The notes beneath the pieces are model-generated. The model saw only the letters and a list, made by a program, of their open reading frames with translations. It did no database searches and was not told the DNA's origin. Below are positions 17,264-25,869 of a stretch of 64,000 bases of DNA, piece after piece; within the stretch, counting starts at the first letter, position 1; every line of letters begins with the position of its first letter. The position numbers and the translations under genes were made by a program. This stretch comes from Bacillota bacterium (GTDB lineage: Bacteria > Bacillota > SHA-98 > UBA4971). Location: contig JACIXY010000014.1 of NCBI GenBank assembly GCA_014360195.1, positions 1-64,000 of the forward strand. Reading direction: 5' to 3'.

Positions 17264-18274
17264 TCACTTGGCCCGCGCAGCCGCAGCGAGCCGCTTCTCG
17301 AATTCCTGGAGGATCTGATCCTTCTGTTCCGAGATCCACTTGCCGTCCCTGACGATCAGCTTGTAATCGGAGAGAGGGACAAGGCCCTTGGGCGGCGCCA
17401 CGTCCGTGCGCGCCGACCGTCGCATCAGAACGGTTGCGTACACTTGCTGGACTTCCTTGCTGAGAATGAAATCGATGAAGAGCTTGGCCACGTTCGGGTG
17501 CTTGGCACCGCGGATCAGGCCGCAAGCATCGACCTGGTTGCTCACGCCGTCCTTCGGGTAGATGAGCTTGAGAGGCGCTCCGCCCTCGATCCACTTGACA
17601 CCAAGGTCTTCATTGATGAACGCCACGGGCACCTCGCCGTCGCGAACCATCTTGAACATCTCATCGGAGCTGTTCGTGATCTTGGCGTTGGCGAGGAACT
17701 TCTCAACATAGTCCCAGCCGTAGAGGGTGACCATGGACGTGAGGATGGTGTATCCGGTACCGGAGCGACCTGGGTGAGCGAACCCTATTCCGCCAGCGGC
17801 TTTCCACTTCGGGTCGAGCAAAGCCTGGAAGGTCATTGGATACTCTTCCGGCTTCACAAGCCTTGTGTTCACCGCTATCGTTTGAGGAAGAACCGAATTC
17901 GCGTGCCAGATGTTCTTCGGATCGGTCACCTGGAAGTACTTGTCCTCGGGGGAAGCGTAGGGCGCAAACAGGTCCTCATCAGCCTGGTATGTTTCCACCG
18001 GACCACCCCACATCACGTCTCCACCGGGGTTGGCCTTCTCCGCCTGTATCCTGCTGAGCATTACCCCGGTACCCGCCTGAATCACTGTGACCTTTACGTC
18101 GGGATGCTTCTGTTTGAACAGGTTTATGACGGGATCCACAAGCTCGGGTCCGTGGGCAGTGTACACTACTAATTGGTTCTCATACTGGCTGGCTCCTGCA
18201 GTCAACGAAAACGTCGACAAGAGCAGGCATACCGTTGTTGCCGTCGCAAGAATGCCCCGAATCGCTCGCGTCAT
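17264..18274 (-). CDS. ABC transporter substrate-binding protein, Fbp/Afu type (system 2)
   Basis: This 336-aa exported protein has a signal peptide (MTRAIRGILATATTVCLLLS...AGA), then QLVVYTAHGPELVDPVINLF, the family's first strand and helix. It ends with RDGKWISEQKDQILQEFEKR. I see no adjacent tyrosine pair of the kind used by ferric-binding FbpA, so iron binding is doubtful. It is the first gene of the operon SBP-permease-phosphatase-ATPase-isomerase. A phosphorylated sugar or polyol is a reasonable candidate ligand, by analogy with hexose-phosphate AfuABC systems; this is inference. Confidence 0.85.
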   Translation of the reverse strand: MTRAIRGILATATTVCLLLSTFSLTAGASQYENQLVVYTAHGPELVDPVINLFKQKHPDVKVTVIQAGTGVMLSRIQAEKANPGGDVMWGGPVETYQADEDLFAPYASPEDKYFQVTDPKNIWHANSVLPQTIAVNTRLVKPEEYPMTFQALLDPKWKAAGGIGFAHPGRSGTGYTILTSMVTLYGWDYVEKFLANAKITNSSDEMFKMVRDGEVPVAFINEDLGVKWIEGGAPLKLIYPKDGVSNQVDACGLIRGAKHPNVAKLFIDFILSKEVQQVYATVLMRRSARTDVAPPKGLVPLSDYKLIVRDGKWISEQKDQILQEFEKRLAAAARAK

Positions 18275-18339
18275 CGTCCTTACCTCCCTCAGCTTGGTTT
18301 ACCGTTTACGCCGTTTGCTGGCGGCTGCTACTGAAGAAG

Positions 18340-18357
18340 CTGGCACGCAGGTGCCAG
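18340..18357. promoter_or_regulatory. Inverted repeat upstream of the system-2 operon
   Basis: CTGGCAC-gcag-GTGCCAG is a perfect 7-bp inverted repeat 66 bases upstream of the binding-protein start. Its position fits an operator or a leader hairpin. No core promoter can be named with confidence. Confidence 0.4.
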
Positions 18358-18504
18358 GGCTTTCAGGTGTCGTTTCATGGCGACTTCCGTGTGAACTTGT
18401 AAGATATCTGACGTCTGTATTCCCATCACAACCATCTCAGACCATCCCAGGCCACACTCGTCTGGCACGTCAACGGTGGTCAACCGATCCTGACTTCCCA
18501 CCGT

Positions 18505-18712
18505 CTAACTCCTGACCGTCCCGGATGTGAGGCCTGTAATCAGGTACTTCTGCAGGACCGGCGCGATCCAACGGGAGGTAGGGTTGCCACCAACCCGCCA
18601 GTCGTCATGAGCCCCCAGTCGACGCTCAAGCGGCCAACGAACTCTGCCAGGGCCATCGGCGGGGTCTTAACAAGTGGATACGAAGACCAATGCAAAGATA
18701 GACTCGTCCTGT
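18505..18712 (-). pseudogene. MalG-type sugar ABC permease remnant, frameshifted
   Basis: Minus-strand translation recovers, across frame changes, DESIFALVFVST, MALAEFVGRLSVDWGLMTTG with GLVATLPPV, and the terminal VLQKYLITGLTSGTVRS ending in TAG. These are consecutive blocks of the C-terminal third of MalG-type carbohydrate permeases. Only about 70 codons remain, in at least two frames and with a stop inside. The N-terminal two thirds are gone. It lies directly downstream of the GH4 glycosidase gene, so the glycosidase was probably once paired with a CUT1 sugar importer. Confidence 0.75.
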
Positions 18713-18747
18713 CCCGAAGCGGGTTCCGCTACGACCACACCAGCCTT

Positions 18748-20187
18748 CTACCTGCGAATATGCGATAGGATATCTCCATGAGCATGGAGGTATTCGTCAA
18801 GGATCTCCTGGGCCACGGCAGCCGACGGGACCAACGGGTGCAGTGCCAAAGCTTTCCACGCAGCGTGGTAGGAGCCGGTCACCGCTGCCCTGATGGTGAG
18901 CTTTTCGCATTCCTTGACGATCTGCATGAGCCCGAGGTATTCGTCTGGGACCGGGCCGACCGCCAGTGGGCGCAGCCCATTGGCGTTGACTATGCACGGC
19001 ACCTCGGCAACACAGCCCGAGTCAAGTCCTCTCACCGACCCGGCATTCCTCGTGTTCAGAATCATCACTTGGTTCAAGTTCAGCCTGATAGCCTTCATGA
19101 CACCAAGCGCTATGCGGTCATACCCACCATCATCGCCATTGCCAAGTGCCGGGTCGTTGTCGGACTCTTTCTGCGTCGTGGCCCCGATCTCTCCTGCGTC
19201 TTCGGGCTCTCCGCTCTCTGGGGCGGCGCCGGTCTCTGTCCTCATGTACATCCTATGCCGCGTGTCTATGTATTCGGTATACTCCTTAAGGGCAAGCGCT
19301 GCATCGCCCTTGGCTCTGGCAGCCCTAAGTCGTCCAAGGAGCTCTCTCGTGGTCCTCAACAGGAACTGCCCACGCGTCTCCCTTGCACGCCGGATATGTT
19401 CCAGCGCTTCTTGGTTGTAATAGTAGTAGTAGAGATACTCGTTGGGGATGGCTCCCAACTCCTTCACGAATTCCGTGCCGAAAATCGATATCTCGTGGAC
19501 TTCTCTCAACCGCTCCTGCACGGCAGGATCATCGAGCCTAGCCAATACACCTCCAAGCACATCCTGGCCATCGACATAGACGGCCCTCAGCCACCCGAGG
19601 TGGTTCAGGCCGAAGTAGTCAAAGTACGCACGGGATTCGTCTACCCCAAGGGCAACCGCGAGCCTATGGAACATGGACGAGGGTCCATCGCAGACGCCGA
19701 CCACTCTCGTCATCCCGCTATGCGACAAAATGGCCTCTGTTATCATTCCGGACGGGTTCGTGAAATTGATGAGCCATGCCTTCGGAGCCAGTTTCGTTAT
19801 GAGCTCAGCGTACTCGAGCATCACCGGAATCGTCCGGAGGCCCATGCAAATGCCGCCCGGGCCTGTTGTTTCCTGTCCAATTACGCCATGACGCAGAGCT
19901 ACGGTTTCGTCTATTGCCCTGCCTTCAAGACCCCCAACGCGCAGAGCGCTTACAACGAAGTCGGCACCCTCTATCGCCTCCCGGGCGTCCGTGGTGAACC
20001 TCACACGAAAGGGATTGCCGCCATTCGAGACCATCTCTTCGATTACGAAGCCGACAAGTCCGAGCTTATCCGCGTCCGAATCCATCAGGTGAACCTCGTC
20101 TATCCCGAGATCCGAAGACAGCTTGAGGATCCCCTGAATGAATAGAGGTGTCCTTACCCCAGCTCCTCCGAGAATGGTTAGCTTCAT
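18748..20187 (-). CDS. Glycoside hydrolase family 4 (6-phospho-glucosidase/alpha-galactosidase type)
   Basis: This 479-aa GH4 enzyme uses NAD+ and a divalent metal in a redox-assisted cleavage of glycosides, often 6-phosphoglycosides. It shows the dinucleotide fold MKLTILGGAGVRTPLFIQGI, NFTNPSGM, the metal ligands Cys166 (VVGVCDGPSS) and His196 (GLNHLGW), and a Tyr-rich NEYLYYYYY near 250. It is longer than most members. Residues about 317-355 form an acidic Gly/Ser/Thr/Pro-rich insertion not expected in the family. The start ATG has GGAGGGTAA upstream. It sits 14 bp after a PfkB kinase gene under a GntR regulator. Its transporter partner appears lost. Confidence 0.88.
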   Translation of the reverse strand: MKLTILGGAGVRTPLFIQGILKLSSDLGIDEVHLMDSDADKLGLVGFVIEEMVSNGGNPFRVRFTTDAREAIEGADFVVSALRVGGLEGRAIDETVALRHGVIGQETTGPGGICMGLRTIPVMLEYAELITKLAPKAWLINFTNPSGMITEAILSHSGMTRVVGVCDGPSSMFHRLAVALGVDESRAYFDYFGLNHLGWLRAVYVDGQDVLGGVLARLDDPAVQERLREVHEISIFGTEFVKELGAIPNEYLYYYYYNQEALEHIRRARETRGQFLLRTTRELLGRLRAARAKGDAALALKEYTEYIDTRHRMYMRTETGAAPESGEPEDAGEIGATTQKESDNDPALGNGDDGGYDRIALGVMKAIRLNLNQVMILNTRNAGSVRGLDSGCVAEVPCIVNANGLRPLAVGPVPDEYLGLMQIVKECEKLTIRAAVTGSYHAAWKALALHPLVPSAAVAQEILDEYLHAHGDILSHIRR

Positions 20188-20201
20188 CGATTACCCTCCA
20201 C

Positions 20202-21119
20202 TCATGAAACTGAAACTGTGAGCAAGTCTGGTGCGACCTTGTATATATCACTCCACTGGGGCGCCGAGCACCCTCCGCCTATACCCCGCGTGGACAGGGC
20301 GCCACACACGTTCGCCAGCCTCAGGCACCTCTCCATGCTCCACCCCTGCAGATACCCATACAACAACCCCGCAGCAAAGACGTCACCTGCCCCCGTGGTA
20401 TCTACGGGCTCGACCTCGATCGAGGGCACCTCGATCAAGCAGCCATCCTTGAGGGTCATGGAGCCCCTTGGCCCCAGCTTCACAACTGGCACACTCACGT
20501 AGCGGCCGAGGACCTTGAGCGCCTCCCGGGGGTCACTCGTATTGGTAAGCTGGCAGGCTTCGAGTTCATTCGGAATGAAGATGTCAACAAACGGGAGGAG
20601 ATCGAAGACTCTTCGCGGCTCCTTCGTAGCATCCCATCCGACATCCAGGGTAATCCCGATTCCCATACTGCGAATGCGGGAGAATTCTTCCTGTGTCAGA
20701 TCCGGTCCGCTCACTAGCGCATGCCGCGCCCCCCTGACGAACTCGAAATCGATGGGCATAGGCTCGGAAACGTATGACGGGTGCGGGTAGGTCACAAAAC
20801 ATCTGTCGTGGGAAAAGGATAAGGCCACGCTGACTGCGGTCGGCATCGAGTCCATCCGAAGGACATGGCTTACATCCACGCCTTCGGCTTCGAGCTTAGT
20901 GCAAAGCACATCGCCCAGGGGATCGCGCCCGACGCGGGAGATGAGACCGGTCTTCATGCCCAACCTTGCCAGCGCGATGCCGCCATTTCCGCCCAGTCCG
21001 CCTGGACCAAAGCCGAACCCATGCGAGTAGACTTCCTGGCCTAGAGAAGGCATCTCCGACAGCCCCGCGAAAATCAGGTCGCCGAATACGAAGGGAGTTA
21101 TTATCAGGACATCCAGCAT
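20202..21119 (-). CDS. PfkB-family carbohydrate kinase
   Basis: This 305-aa kinase starts MLDVLIITPFVFGDLIFAGL, contains the glycine-rich GFGFGPGGLGGNGGIALARL near 35 and ends with the ATP/catalytic motif VDTTGAGDVFAAGLLYGYLQ (catalytic Asp in GAGD). The ATG has GGAGGCCTTGGA upstream. It lies between the GntR gene and the GH4 gene, all on the minus strand. It likely phosphorylates the sugar released by, or destined for, the GH4 pathway. Substrate identity is open (fructose, ribose and 2-keto-3-deoxygluconate are all possible for this family). Confidence 0.88.
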   Translation of the reverse strand: MLDVLIITPFVFGDLIFAGLSEMPSLGQEVYSHGFGFGPGGLGGNGGIALARLGMKTGLISRVGRDPLGDVLCTKLEAEGVDVSHVLRMDSMPTAVSVALSFSHDRCFVTYPHPSYVSEPMPIDFEFVRGARHALVSGPDLTQEEFSRIRSMGIGITLDVGWDATKEPRRVFDLLPFVDIFIPNELEACQLTNTSDPREALKVLGRYVSVPVVKLGPRGSMTLKDGCLIEVPSIEVEPVDTTGAGDVFAAGLLYGYLQGWSMERCLRLANVCGALSTRGIGGGCSAPQWSDIYKVAPDLLTVSVS

Positions 21120-21151
21120 TCCAAGGCCTCCGAATCAGCGAAACTCGGGCA

Positions 21152-21919
21152 TCAAACACGGATCCTGAACTTGTACCGGTCACTGCGGTGATAGTTCTTA
21201 CAATGCAGGATCGGACTACCCGCCGGAGTATAGTAAGTTTCCTCTACCAACAGCACCGGCATATTCAGCTCCAAGTGGAGCAACCCGGCCATGTACGCAC
21301 TGGGGAGAACCGACTCAATAGTGAGGTCTGAGTATCCAAACACGACTCCCCGCTGCTCACGAAGATACTCGAAAAGCGACTCGGGGAAGGTGGCAGCGGA
21401 CATGTCAGAGCCGATGATTCTCTCCGGGACCCAATCTATGGCGTACTCAACAGGTTCGTTGTTGACTGTCCTCACACGCTTGATGAGTGCGAGCTGCGAC
21501 CCCACTGGCACATTGAGGATCTGCGCGAACTCTGTGTCTGCAGGCTCCCAGTTGAAGCTAAGGTATGAGGTCCCAGGAGTAAGCCCCATAGATTTCACAG
21601 TTTCAGTGAACCCCCTGTTCCTGGCCTGACCAGGGCTTAAGGTAAACTGGGGCTTCCTGGCGAAGGTCCCCTTTCCGTGTGCTCTGCTGATCAACCCATC
21701 GCGCTCAAGCGCGCTCAGGGCTTCCCGCACAGTGGCTCGACTGACGCCGAAAAGTTGAGTGAGCTCCGCCTCGGACGGCAGCCTTGTTGCGTCATCAAAT
21801 CTCCCCGAGGCGATGTTCTCCCGGATCGCATCAGCCACCCTAAGGTATAGGGGACGTGGGTCGTCCTTAAGCCTGGAAGTCGTCCCGTCAAAAGCCCGCT
21901 CCCTGTCAACAATACCCAC
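21152..21919 (-). CDS. GntR/HutC-family transcriptional regulator
   Basis: This 255-aa protein has an N-terminal winged helix (RLPSEAELTQLFGVSRATVR, then ALSALERDGLISRAHGKGTF) and a C-terminal UTRA ligand-binding domain (about 95-245, with LKRV-like LIKRVRTVNNEPVEYAIDWV). The GTG at 21919 is favoured, since AGGTGA stands five bases upstream. The frame stays open to 22063 but that part has no domain. It is divergent from the Gfo/Idh/MocA gene and first in the kinase-GH4 set, so it probably controls one or both directions. Confidence 0.88.
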   Translation of the reverse strand: MGIVDRERAFDGTTSRLKDDPRPLYLRVADAIRENIASGRFDDATRLPSEAELTQLFGVSRATVREALSALERDGLISRAHGKGTFARKPQFTLSPGQARNRGFTETVKSMGLTPGTSYLSFNWEPADTEFAQILNVPVGSQLALIKRVRTVNNEPVEYAIDWVPERIIGSDMSAATFPESLFEYLREQRGVVFGYSDLTIESVLPSAYMAGLLHLELNMPVLLVEETYYTPAGSPILHCKNYHRSDRYKFRIRV

Positions 21920-22512
21920 TGCCTTCACCTCGCCTGGCGTACGCTGGAAGGATCTCGTCAGACGTCTGTCATGTTCCTCACCACAAATGTAGCAGTTCCT
22001 GTGGAACGTGTCAAGGTTGCTACGGGAAATCCCAGAAACGGTACAGCATCGTAGGATGCGCAAACCTCACACTCAGGGCCGTCATCTTCCTCAAGACATT
22101 ATGGACCAAGACCCGTTCGATTGGGACATGAGCTATGGTATGTCGTCTGATAAGATTCTGGGTCTCGCCCCCCTCGACGCCCGCGTCCGCGCGCTCTCTC
22201 AATGTGACGTCCCCACCCAGCGCCCCCACCCCCTCCGCCCCGCCAGCTCACGAAGGCTTCCCTGGTGGCGGTCTATGACGACACTCCGAGAGGAGAAGTC
22301 TCTGAAGATGCCTAGCAGACTCTTGACGTTTTCCAAGTCTCACGATAGAAGGTGTTGGCTCTGACATGGCGAATATCTGAAGCATGGGAACGGTTCCAGA
22401 CGCTGAACCGGCCGAGGACGGACTGGAAGATCCGCCTCCCGTGGCAGAGGTGCCTTCCCAAAGTAGCACACCGATACAGTCCTGTAATGCTGCAATGTAG
22501 GAGGTTGCCGAC
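21920..22512. other. Divergent control region between GntR and dehydrogenase genes
   Basis: This 593-bp interval contains no convincing gene. It separates oppositely oriented genes and must hold both promoters. One + strand promoter candidate is listed separately. The interval is long for a simple divergent promoter, and a C-rich stretch at about 22200-22250 stands out. Confidence 0.45.
22323..22351 (+). promoter_or_regulatory. Candidate sigma-70-type promoter for the dehydrogenase operon
   Basis: TTGACG at 22323-22328 and TAGAAG at 22346-22351 are separated by 17 bases. The -35 matches consensus at five of six positions and the -10 at four of six. It lies about 160 bases upstream of the dehydrogenase start. 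Confidence 0.45.
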
Positions 22513-23490
22513 ATGTCTGTGCGAGTCGGTCTGATTGGTGCTGGCCACATGGGGCGGACCCATGGCATGATCCTGGCTCAGGACAAGAGGGTCGAGATTC
22601 GGGGCGTCGTGGACGTGCAGAAAGAGCGCGCGGACGCGTTGGCTTCAGCGCTGAACGCGAGATCTTACCCCACGCTCGACGATCTGCTCTCCGAGGGCAT
22701 CGACGCCCTGTATGTCGCCACGCCGAACACGCGACATTTGGAGCCCGTTGTCACGGCGCTTGGCGCCGGCGTCAACGTGTTCTCTGAGAAACCGATGGCC
22801 ACGTCGCTCGCGGAGGCCACGCTCATCCTCGATGCCGTTAAGAAGGCGAATCGGGTGTACCAGGTTGGCTTGAACCGGCGGTTTGCCCCGGTTTATAAGT
22901 ACGCCCGCGAGCTCATATCCTCCGGGAAGATAACACCTTACTCCGCCCACATCAAGATGAACCGCGGTGAGCTCAAGACCCCCCCTTGGGTGTCTGACAC
23001 GTCCGTCACCGGAGGCTTCCTGTACGAATCCACGTTCCATCTCTTGGACATGTGCAGGTTCCTCATGGGCGAAGTAGACGTCGTCGAATGCGTAGGAAGG
23101 TCTAACGTCTACAACGAACTCGACAACTTCGCTATGGTGCTCAGATTCAAGCAGGGCGCCATAGCGTGCCTCACGTCGTGCGCCCATTCCACGTGGGCAT
23201 TCCCATTCGAGCGCGTCGAGATCTTCGGTAACCACTGCCAGGTAGTGACCGAAGAGATGGAGCGCGTCGCGTACTCGTCCGGCCTCGGGCAGCCTATCGT
23301 GGTCCACGACTACTTCCAGCTGCCAGTCCAGGAGAAGTGGGGCTACGTGGAGGAAGATAGGCTGTTCATTGGGGCTGTGCTCGGCGAGAACGCGCCGCCC
23401 GTCAACGCGGAGGACGGGTACCGCACGGTGCAATTGGTGGAGGCATGTTACGAGAGCGCTAGGTCCTCGCGCCCGGTCTCTCTCGCGTGA
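22513..23490 (+). CDS. Gfo/Idh/MocA-family NAD(P)-dependent oxidoreductase
   Basis: This 325-aa dehydrogenase has an N-terminal Rossmann fold (VRVGLIGAGHMGRTHG), the catalytic Lys93 in SEKPMA, and TGGFLYESTFHLLDM with His176 in the usual active-site position. The family oxidises myo-inositol, glucose or related polyols at a ring or chain hydroxyl. The start follows GTAGGAGGTTGCCGAC. The next gene is a sugar isomerase 36 bp on. A myo-inositol dehydrogenase role is attractive because inositol-type genes occur 13 kb away, but nothing in the sequence alone fixes the substrate. Confidence 0.88.
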   Translation: MSVRVGLIGAGHMGRTHGMILAQDKRVEIRGVVDVQKERADALASALNARSYPTLDDLLSEGIDALYVATPNTRHLEPVVTALGAGVNVFSEKPMATSLAEATLILDAVKKANRVYQVGLNRRFAPVYKYARELISSGKITPYSAHIKMNRGELKTPPWVSDTSVTGGFLYESTFHLLDMCRFLMGEVDVVECVGRSNVYNELDNFAMVLRFKQGAIACLTSCAHSTWAFPFERVEIFGNHCQVVTEEMERVAYSSGLGQPIVVHDYFQLPVQEKWGYVEEDRLFIGAVLGENAPPVNAEDGYRTVQLVEACYESARSSRPVSLA

Positions 23491-23526
23491 CGTGCACCTC
23501 AGATGATAGGGAGGTTCAATGATAGT

Positions 23527-24348
23527 ATGAAGATCGGTTTCAACGGAGCTACGACGATGAAGTCGGCGGACCTCGTCAGAGACGTGGAGATCTCGCAGGC
23601 CGCCGGTTATGACGTTCTGGAGATATGGGGAGCCAAATTGAATGAGTACTTGACATCTCGCTCCGTCGCCGATTTGAAAGCCTTGTTCGAGTCGGCACGA
23701 ATCAAGCCATACAGCATAAATTCCATCGAGTTCATCACCTTCAAGAAAGGCTCAGAGTGGGACAACATCGTGAGGTTGTGTCACGAGTATTGCAGGATCG
23801 CTTCGGCCATCGGCTGCCCGAACGTAGTGGTCGTGCCGAGCCCGAAACCGCAGGGTGTGTCGAGCGCTGACATAGCCCATGAGTCCGCGCGTGCCCTTGC
23901 CGAGCTCTCAAGGATAGCCGAGGGTTACGGGGTGCACCTTGCGTTCGAGTTCCTGGGGTTCGAGTGGTGCTCCGTCACCACGCTTCGTCAATGCAATGAG
24001 ATCGTTGAACAGGTGAACCGTCCCAATATCGGCATGGTGCTCGATACCTTCCACTTTTTCGCGGGAGGTTCGCAGCTCGAATCCATAGACGCGGTCGATC
24101 CGAAGAAGCTATTCATCTTCCACATAAATGACGCCGAGCCTCTGCCGAAGAACGAACTCCAGGACGCGAACAGGCTTCTCCCCGGGGACGGCGTGATCCC
24201 TCTCCGGGAGATCGTGGCACGCTTGAAGCACATCGGGTACGATGCAGTCGCGTCAGTGGAGCTCTTCCGGCCCGAATACTGGCAGTGGGATCCTGAGGTT
24301 CTGGCTAGGACGGCATGGGAGAAGACGCGCAGCGTGATCGGAGCGTAG
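23527..24348 (+). CDS. Sugar phosphate isomerase/epimerase (TIM barrel)
   Basis: This 273-aa member of the xylose-isomerase-like family shows IGFNGATTMKSADL, YDVLEIWGAKL, NVVVVPSP, LAFEFLGFEW (Glu), IGMVLDTFHFFAGG (Asp-x-x-His), LFIFHINDAE (His), LLPGDGVIPL and AVASVELFRPEYW (Glu). The last five are the metal and substrate elements of IolE/Hyi-like enzymes. The ATG at 23527 is preceded by GGGAGG. It forms an operon with the Gfo/Idh/MocA gene, the classic dehydrogenase-isomerase pairing of inositol and related polyol pathways. An inosose dehydratase- or hydroxypyruvate isomerase-like reaction is possible. Confidence 0.85.
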   Translation: MKIGFNGATTMKSADLVRDVEISQAAGYDVLEIWGAKLNEYLTSRSVADLKALFESARIKPYSINSIEFITFKKGSEWDNIVRLCHEYCRIASAIGCPNVVVVPSPKPQGVSSADIAHESARALAELSRIAEGYGVHLAFEFLGFEWCSVTTLRQCNEIVEQVNRPNIGMVLDTFHFFAGGSQLESIDAVDPKKLFIFHINDAEPLPKNELQDANRLLPGDGVIPLREIVARLKHIGYDAVASVELFRPEYWQWDPEVLARTAWEKTRSVIGA

Positions 24349-24426
24349 TGCCGACGCGGTTCGGGCGCAACGGTCCGACGGTAGCGGCCGCGGCCGACGA
24401 TCGATTATGGCCGTGACAGCAGCCAC

Positions 24427-24478
24427 GATCACGGCCGCGGGTGCTGCCGTCGCTATAGCCGCAGCTGCGGCCGTGATC
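24427..24478. repeat. GC-rich inverted repeat in a low-complexity junction
   Basis: GATCACGGCCGC (24427-24438) and GCGGCCGTGATC (24467-24478) are exact inverted 12-mers 28 bases apart, in a GCC/GCG-rich stretch (about 24380-24500) that would encode mostly alanine. It lies exactly where the broken binding-protein gene begins, so it may be the scar or cause of a rearrangement. Confidence 0.6.
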
Positions 24479-24503
24479 ACCGGCGCAGCTGCGGGCAGGT
24501 GCG

Positions 24504-24746
24504 ATGGCTGTCGTCAAAGGCGGGCCTGAGCCCGAGCTGGCGAAGCAGTTCATCACCTGGGCCCTTTCGACTGAGTGTCAGGATCTCATGAGGGAATGGT
24601 TCAGGATCCCACTCAACCCGAAGGCGAAGGTAGCCGAGGGTGCGGTCACGCCGGACGAAGTGAATCTCATCGCGTACGACGACATCTGGGCGGGTGAGAA
24701 CCAGAAGCGTCTCATCGAGAAGTGGCGGGCCCTCACAAACAAGTAG
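24504..24746 (+). pseudogene. C-terminal fragment of an Fbp/Afu-type substrate-binding protein
   Basis: The 80-residue frame reads MAVVKGGPEPELAKQFITWA, then LSTECQDLMREWFRIPLNPK and ends LIEKWRALTNK. This is the last quarter of extracellular solute-binding family 1 proteins, as in the two intact systems of the window (compare HPNVAKLFIDFILSKEVQQV in system 2). No signal peptide or N-terminal lobe precedes it; low-complexity DNA does. The ATG is incidental. It is the first wreck of a third importer, followed by permease and ATPase debris in the normal gene order. Confidence 0.82.
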
Positions 24747-24878
24747 GAGCATCACGGATGGGCCCCGGGGCCGGGCGAGCCTGATCCTGCTCCGGCAAGG
24801 CTGAAGGCTCAGACCCGGCCCATGGGCCGCGCGGCACATCGGCTGTGCGAGCGTCCGGGCTGCTCCTCGTGAAGGTCG

Positions 24879-25730
24879 GTGAGTTGTTTGATAGACGCGC
24901 ACGTCGAGCTTCGCAGAAGATTCTGCGGGACCAGAAGCTTGATCCTGCGCGAGCCCCTCGTGGCTGTGGCAGTCATCGCGATCGCATCGTCACTCGCGGT
25001 GTTCGTGGTGTACCCGCTCTTCATGGTGTTGCGGACGAGCCTGTCGCAAGATGGGCGCATCACAACAGCAGTGTTCCGGGACCTCCTCTCCAAGAGCTAC
25101 AACCGCAGGCCGTTACTGAACAGCGTGAATCTCGGCATCGTCGTGGCCGTTATTGGAACCGTCATAGGGTTCATATTCGCGTACTCCAGAACAAGGCTGG
25201 AGATCCCGCTCCGGAGCTTCTTCAAAGTAGTGGCGACCTTCCCGATGATATCGCCGCCGCTCATCATGTCGCTGGCAACGATCCTCCTCCTGGGGAACAA
25301 CGGCGTGATAACCAAGCAGGTCATGCGCGGGCTGGTTGATTCCAAGATATACGGGTTCAGAGGGCTTGTGCTCGTCGAGACGCTGGCCTGCTTTTCCACG
25401 GCGTACCTCGTGCTGTCCGGCGTGCGGCAGGCAATAGACCCGGCGATAGAGGACGCCGCGTCCGACCTGGCGCAGGGAACCCGCGTGGAGCTGGTGGTGC
25501 GTCCCGAGACCGTGGACATCGTCCCGTCGGGGACGGGCACCTTCGAAGCCACGATAACTCACGCGTCCTATCTGGGATCACAGGTGTCATACGAGATAAA
25601 CATGGGCGGGCACATCATCAACGCAGAAGTCCCTAACCCCCAGGAGAAAGGCGTGGCTAGCCGTGGCAGCCGGGTTGGAGTGAACCTGAGAACCAAAAGC
25701 ATTCACTTGCTGCCGGCAACCCCCTCGTGA
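24879..25730 (+). pseudogene. In-frame chimera: permease N-terminus joined to ATPase TOBE tail (third importer)
   Basis: Residues 1-197 are the N-terminal part of an Fbp/Afu-type permease, with several membrane segments, FPMISPPLIMSLATILLL and a truncated EAA loop ending AIEDAASDL. From about residue 198 (nucleotide 25470) the frame continues without interruption as the C-terminal TOBE domain of the partner ATPase (VELVVRPETVDIVPSGTGTF, then ITHASYLGSQVSYEINMGG). The rest of the permease and the whole ATPase core, roughly 2 kb in an intact operon, are missing. A single deletion fusing two genes in frame explains this. Function as a transporter is impossible. Confidence 0.85.
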
Positions 25731-25788
25731 TCGCGCCTGAGCTGAGGTTCCTCGAGTGATGTCGATGTGGCACCGCAGCGCGGCGCAG

Positions 25789-25816
25789 GCCCGTGGGTGG
25801 TATCGCACCCATGGGC
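25789..25816 (+). terminator. Hairpin between the decayed importer and the HAD gene
   Basis: GCCCGTGGGTG and CACCCATGGGC form an 11-bp stem with one G-T pair and a 6-base loop. It lies 59 bases after the chimera's stop and 40 bases before the HAD gene's ribosome binding site. There is no T-run. Confidence 0.45.
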
Positions 25817-25869
25817 AGACCATCGCGAAGAGCAGGCGCAACAAGTCCTGGGCCAGGAGGCAGCGTAGT

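Noticed and set aside
18778-20145. 455-codon + strand open frame opposite the GH4 gene
   Set aside because: Antisense shadow; the minus strand encodes all GH4 motifs.
21152-22063. 303-codon version of the GntR regulator starting at 22063
   Set aside because: The first 48 codons carry no family features and lack a ribosome binding site, while GTG at 21919 has AGGTGA at good spacing.
24349-24503. Alanine-rich frame that looks like a signal peptide in front of the binding-protein fragment
   Set aside because: It is low-complexity GCC/GCG DNA with an inverted repeat, the N-terminal lobe is missing, and the frame does not join the fragment in a meaningful way.
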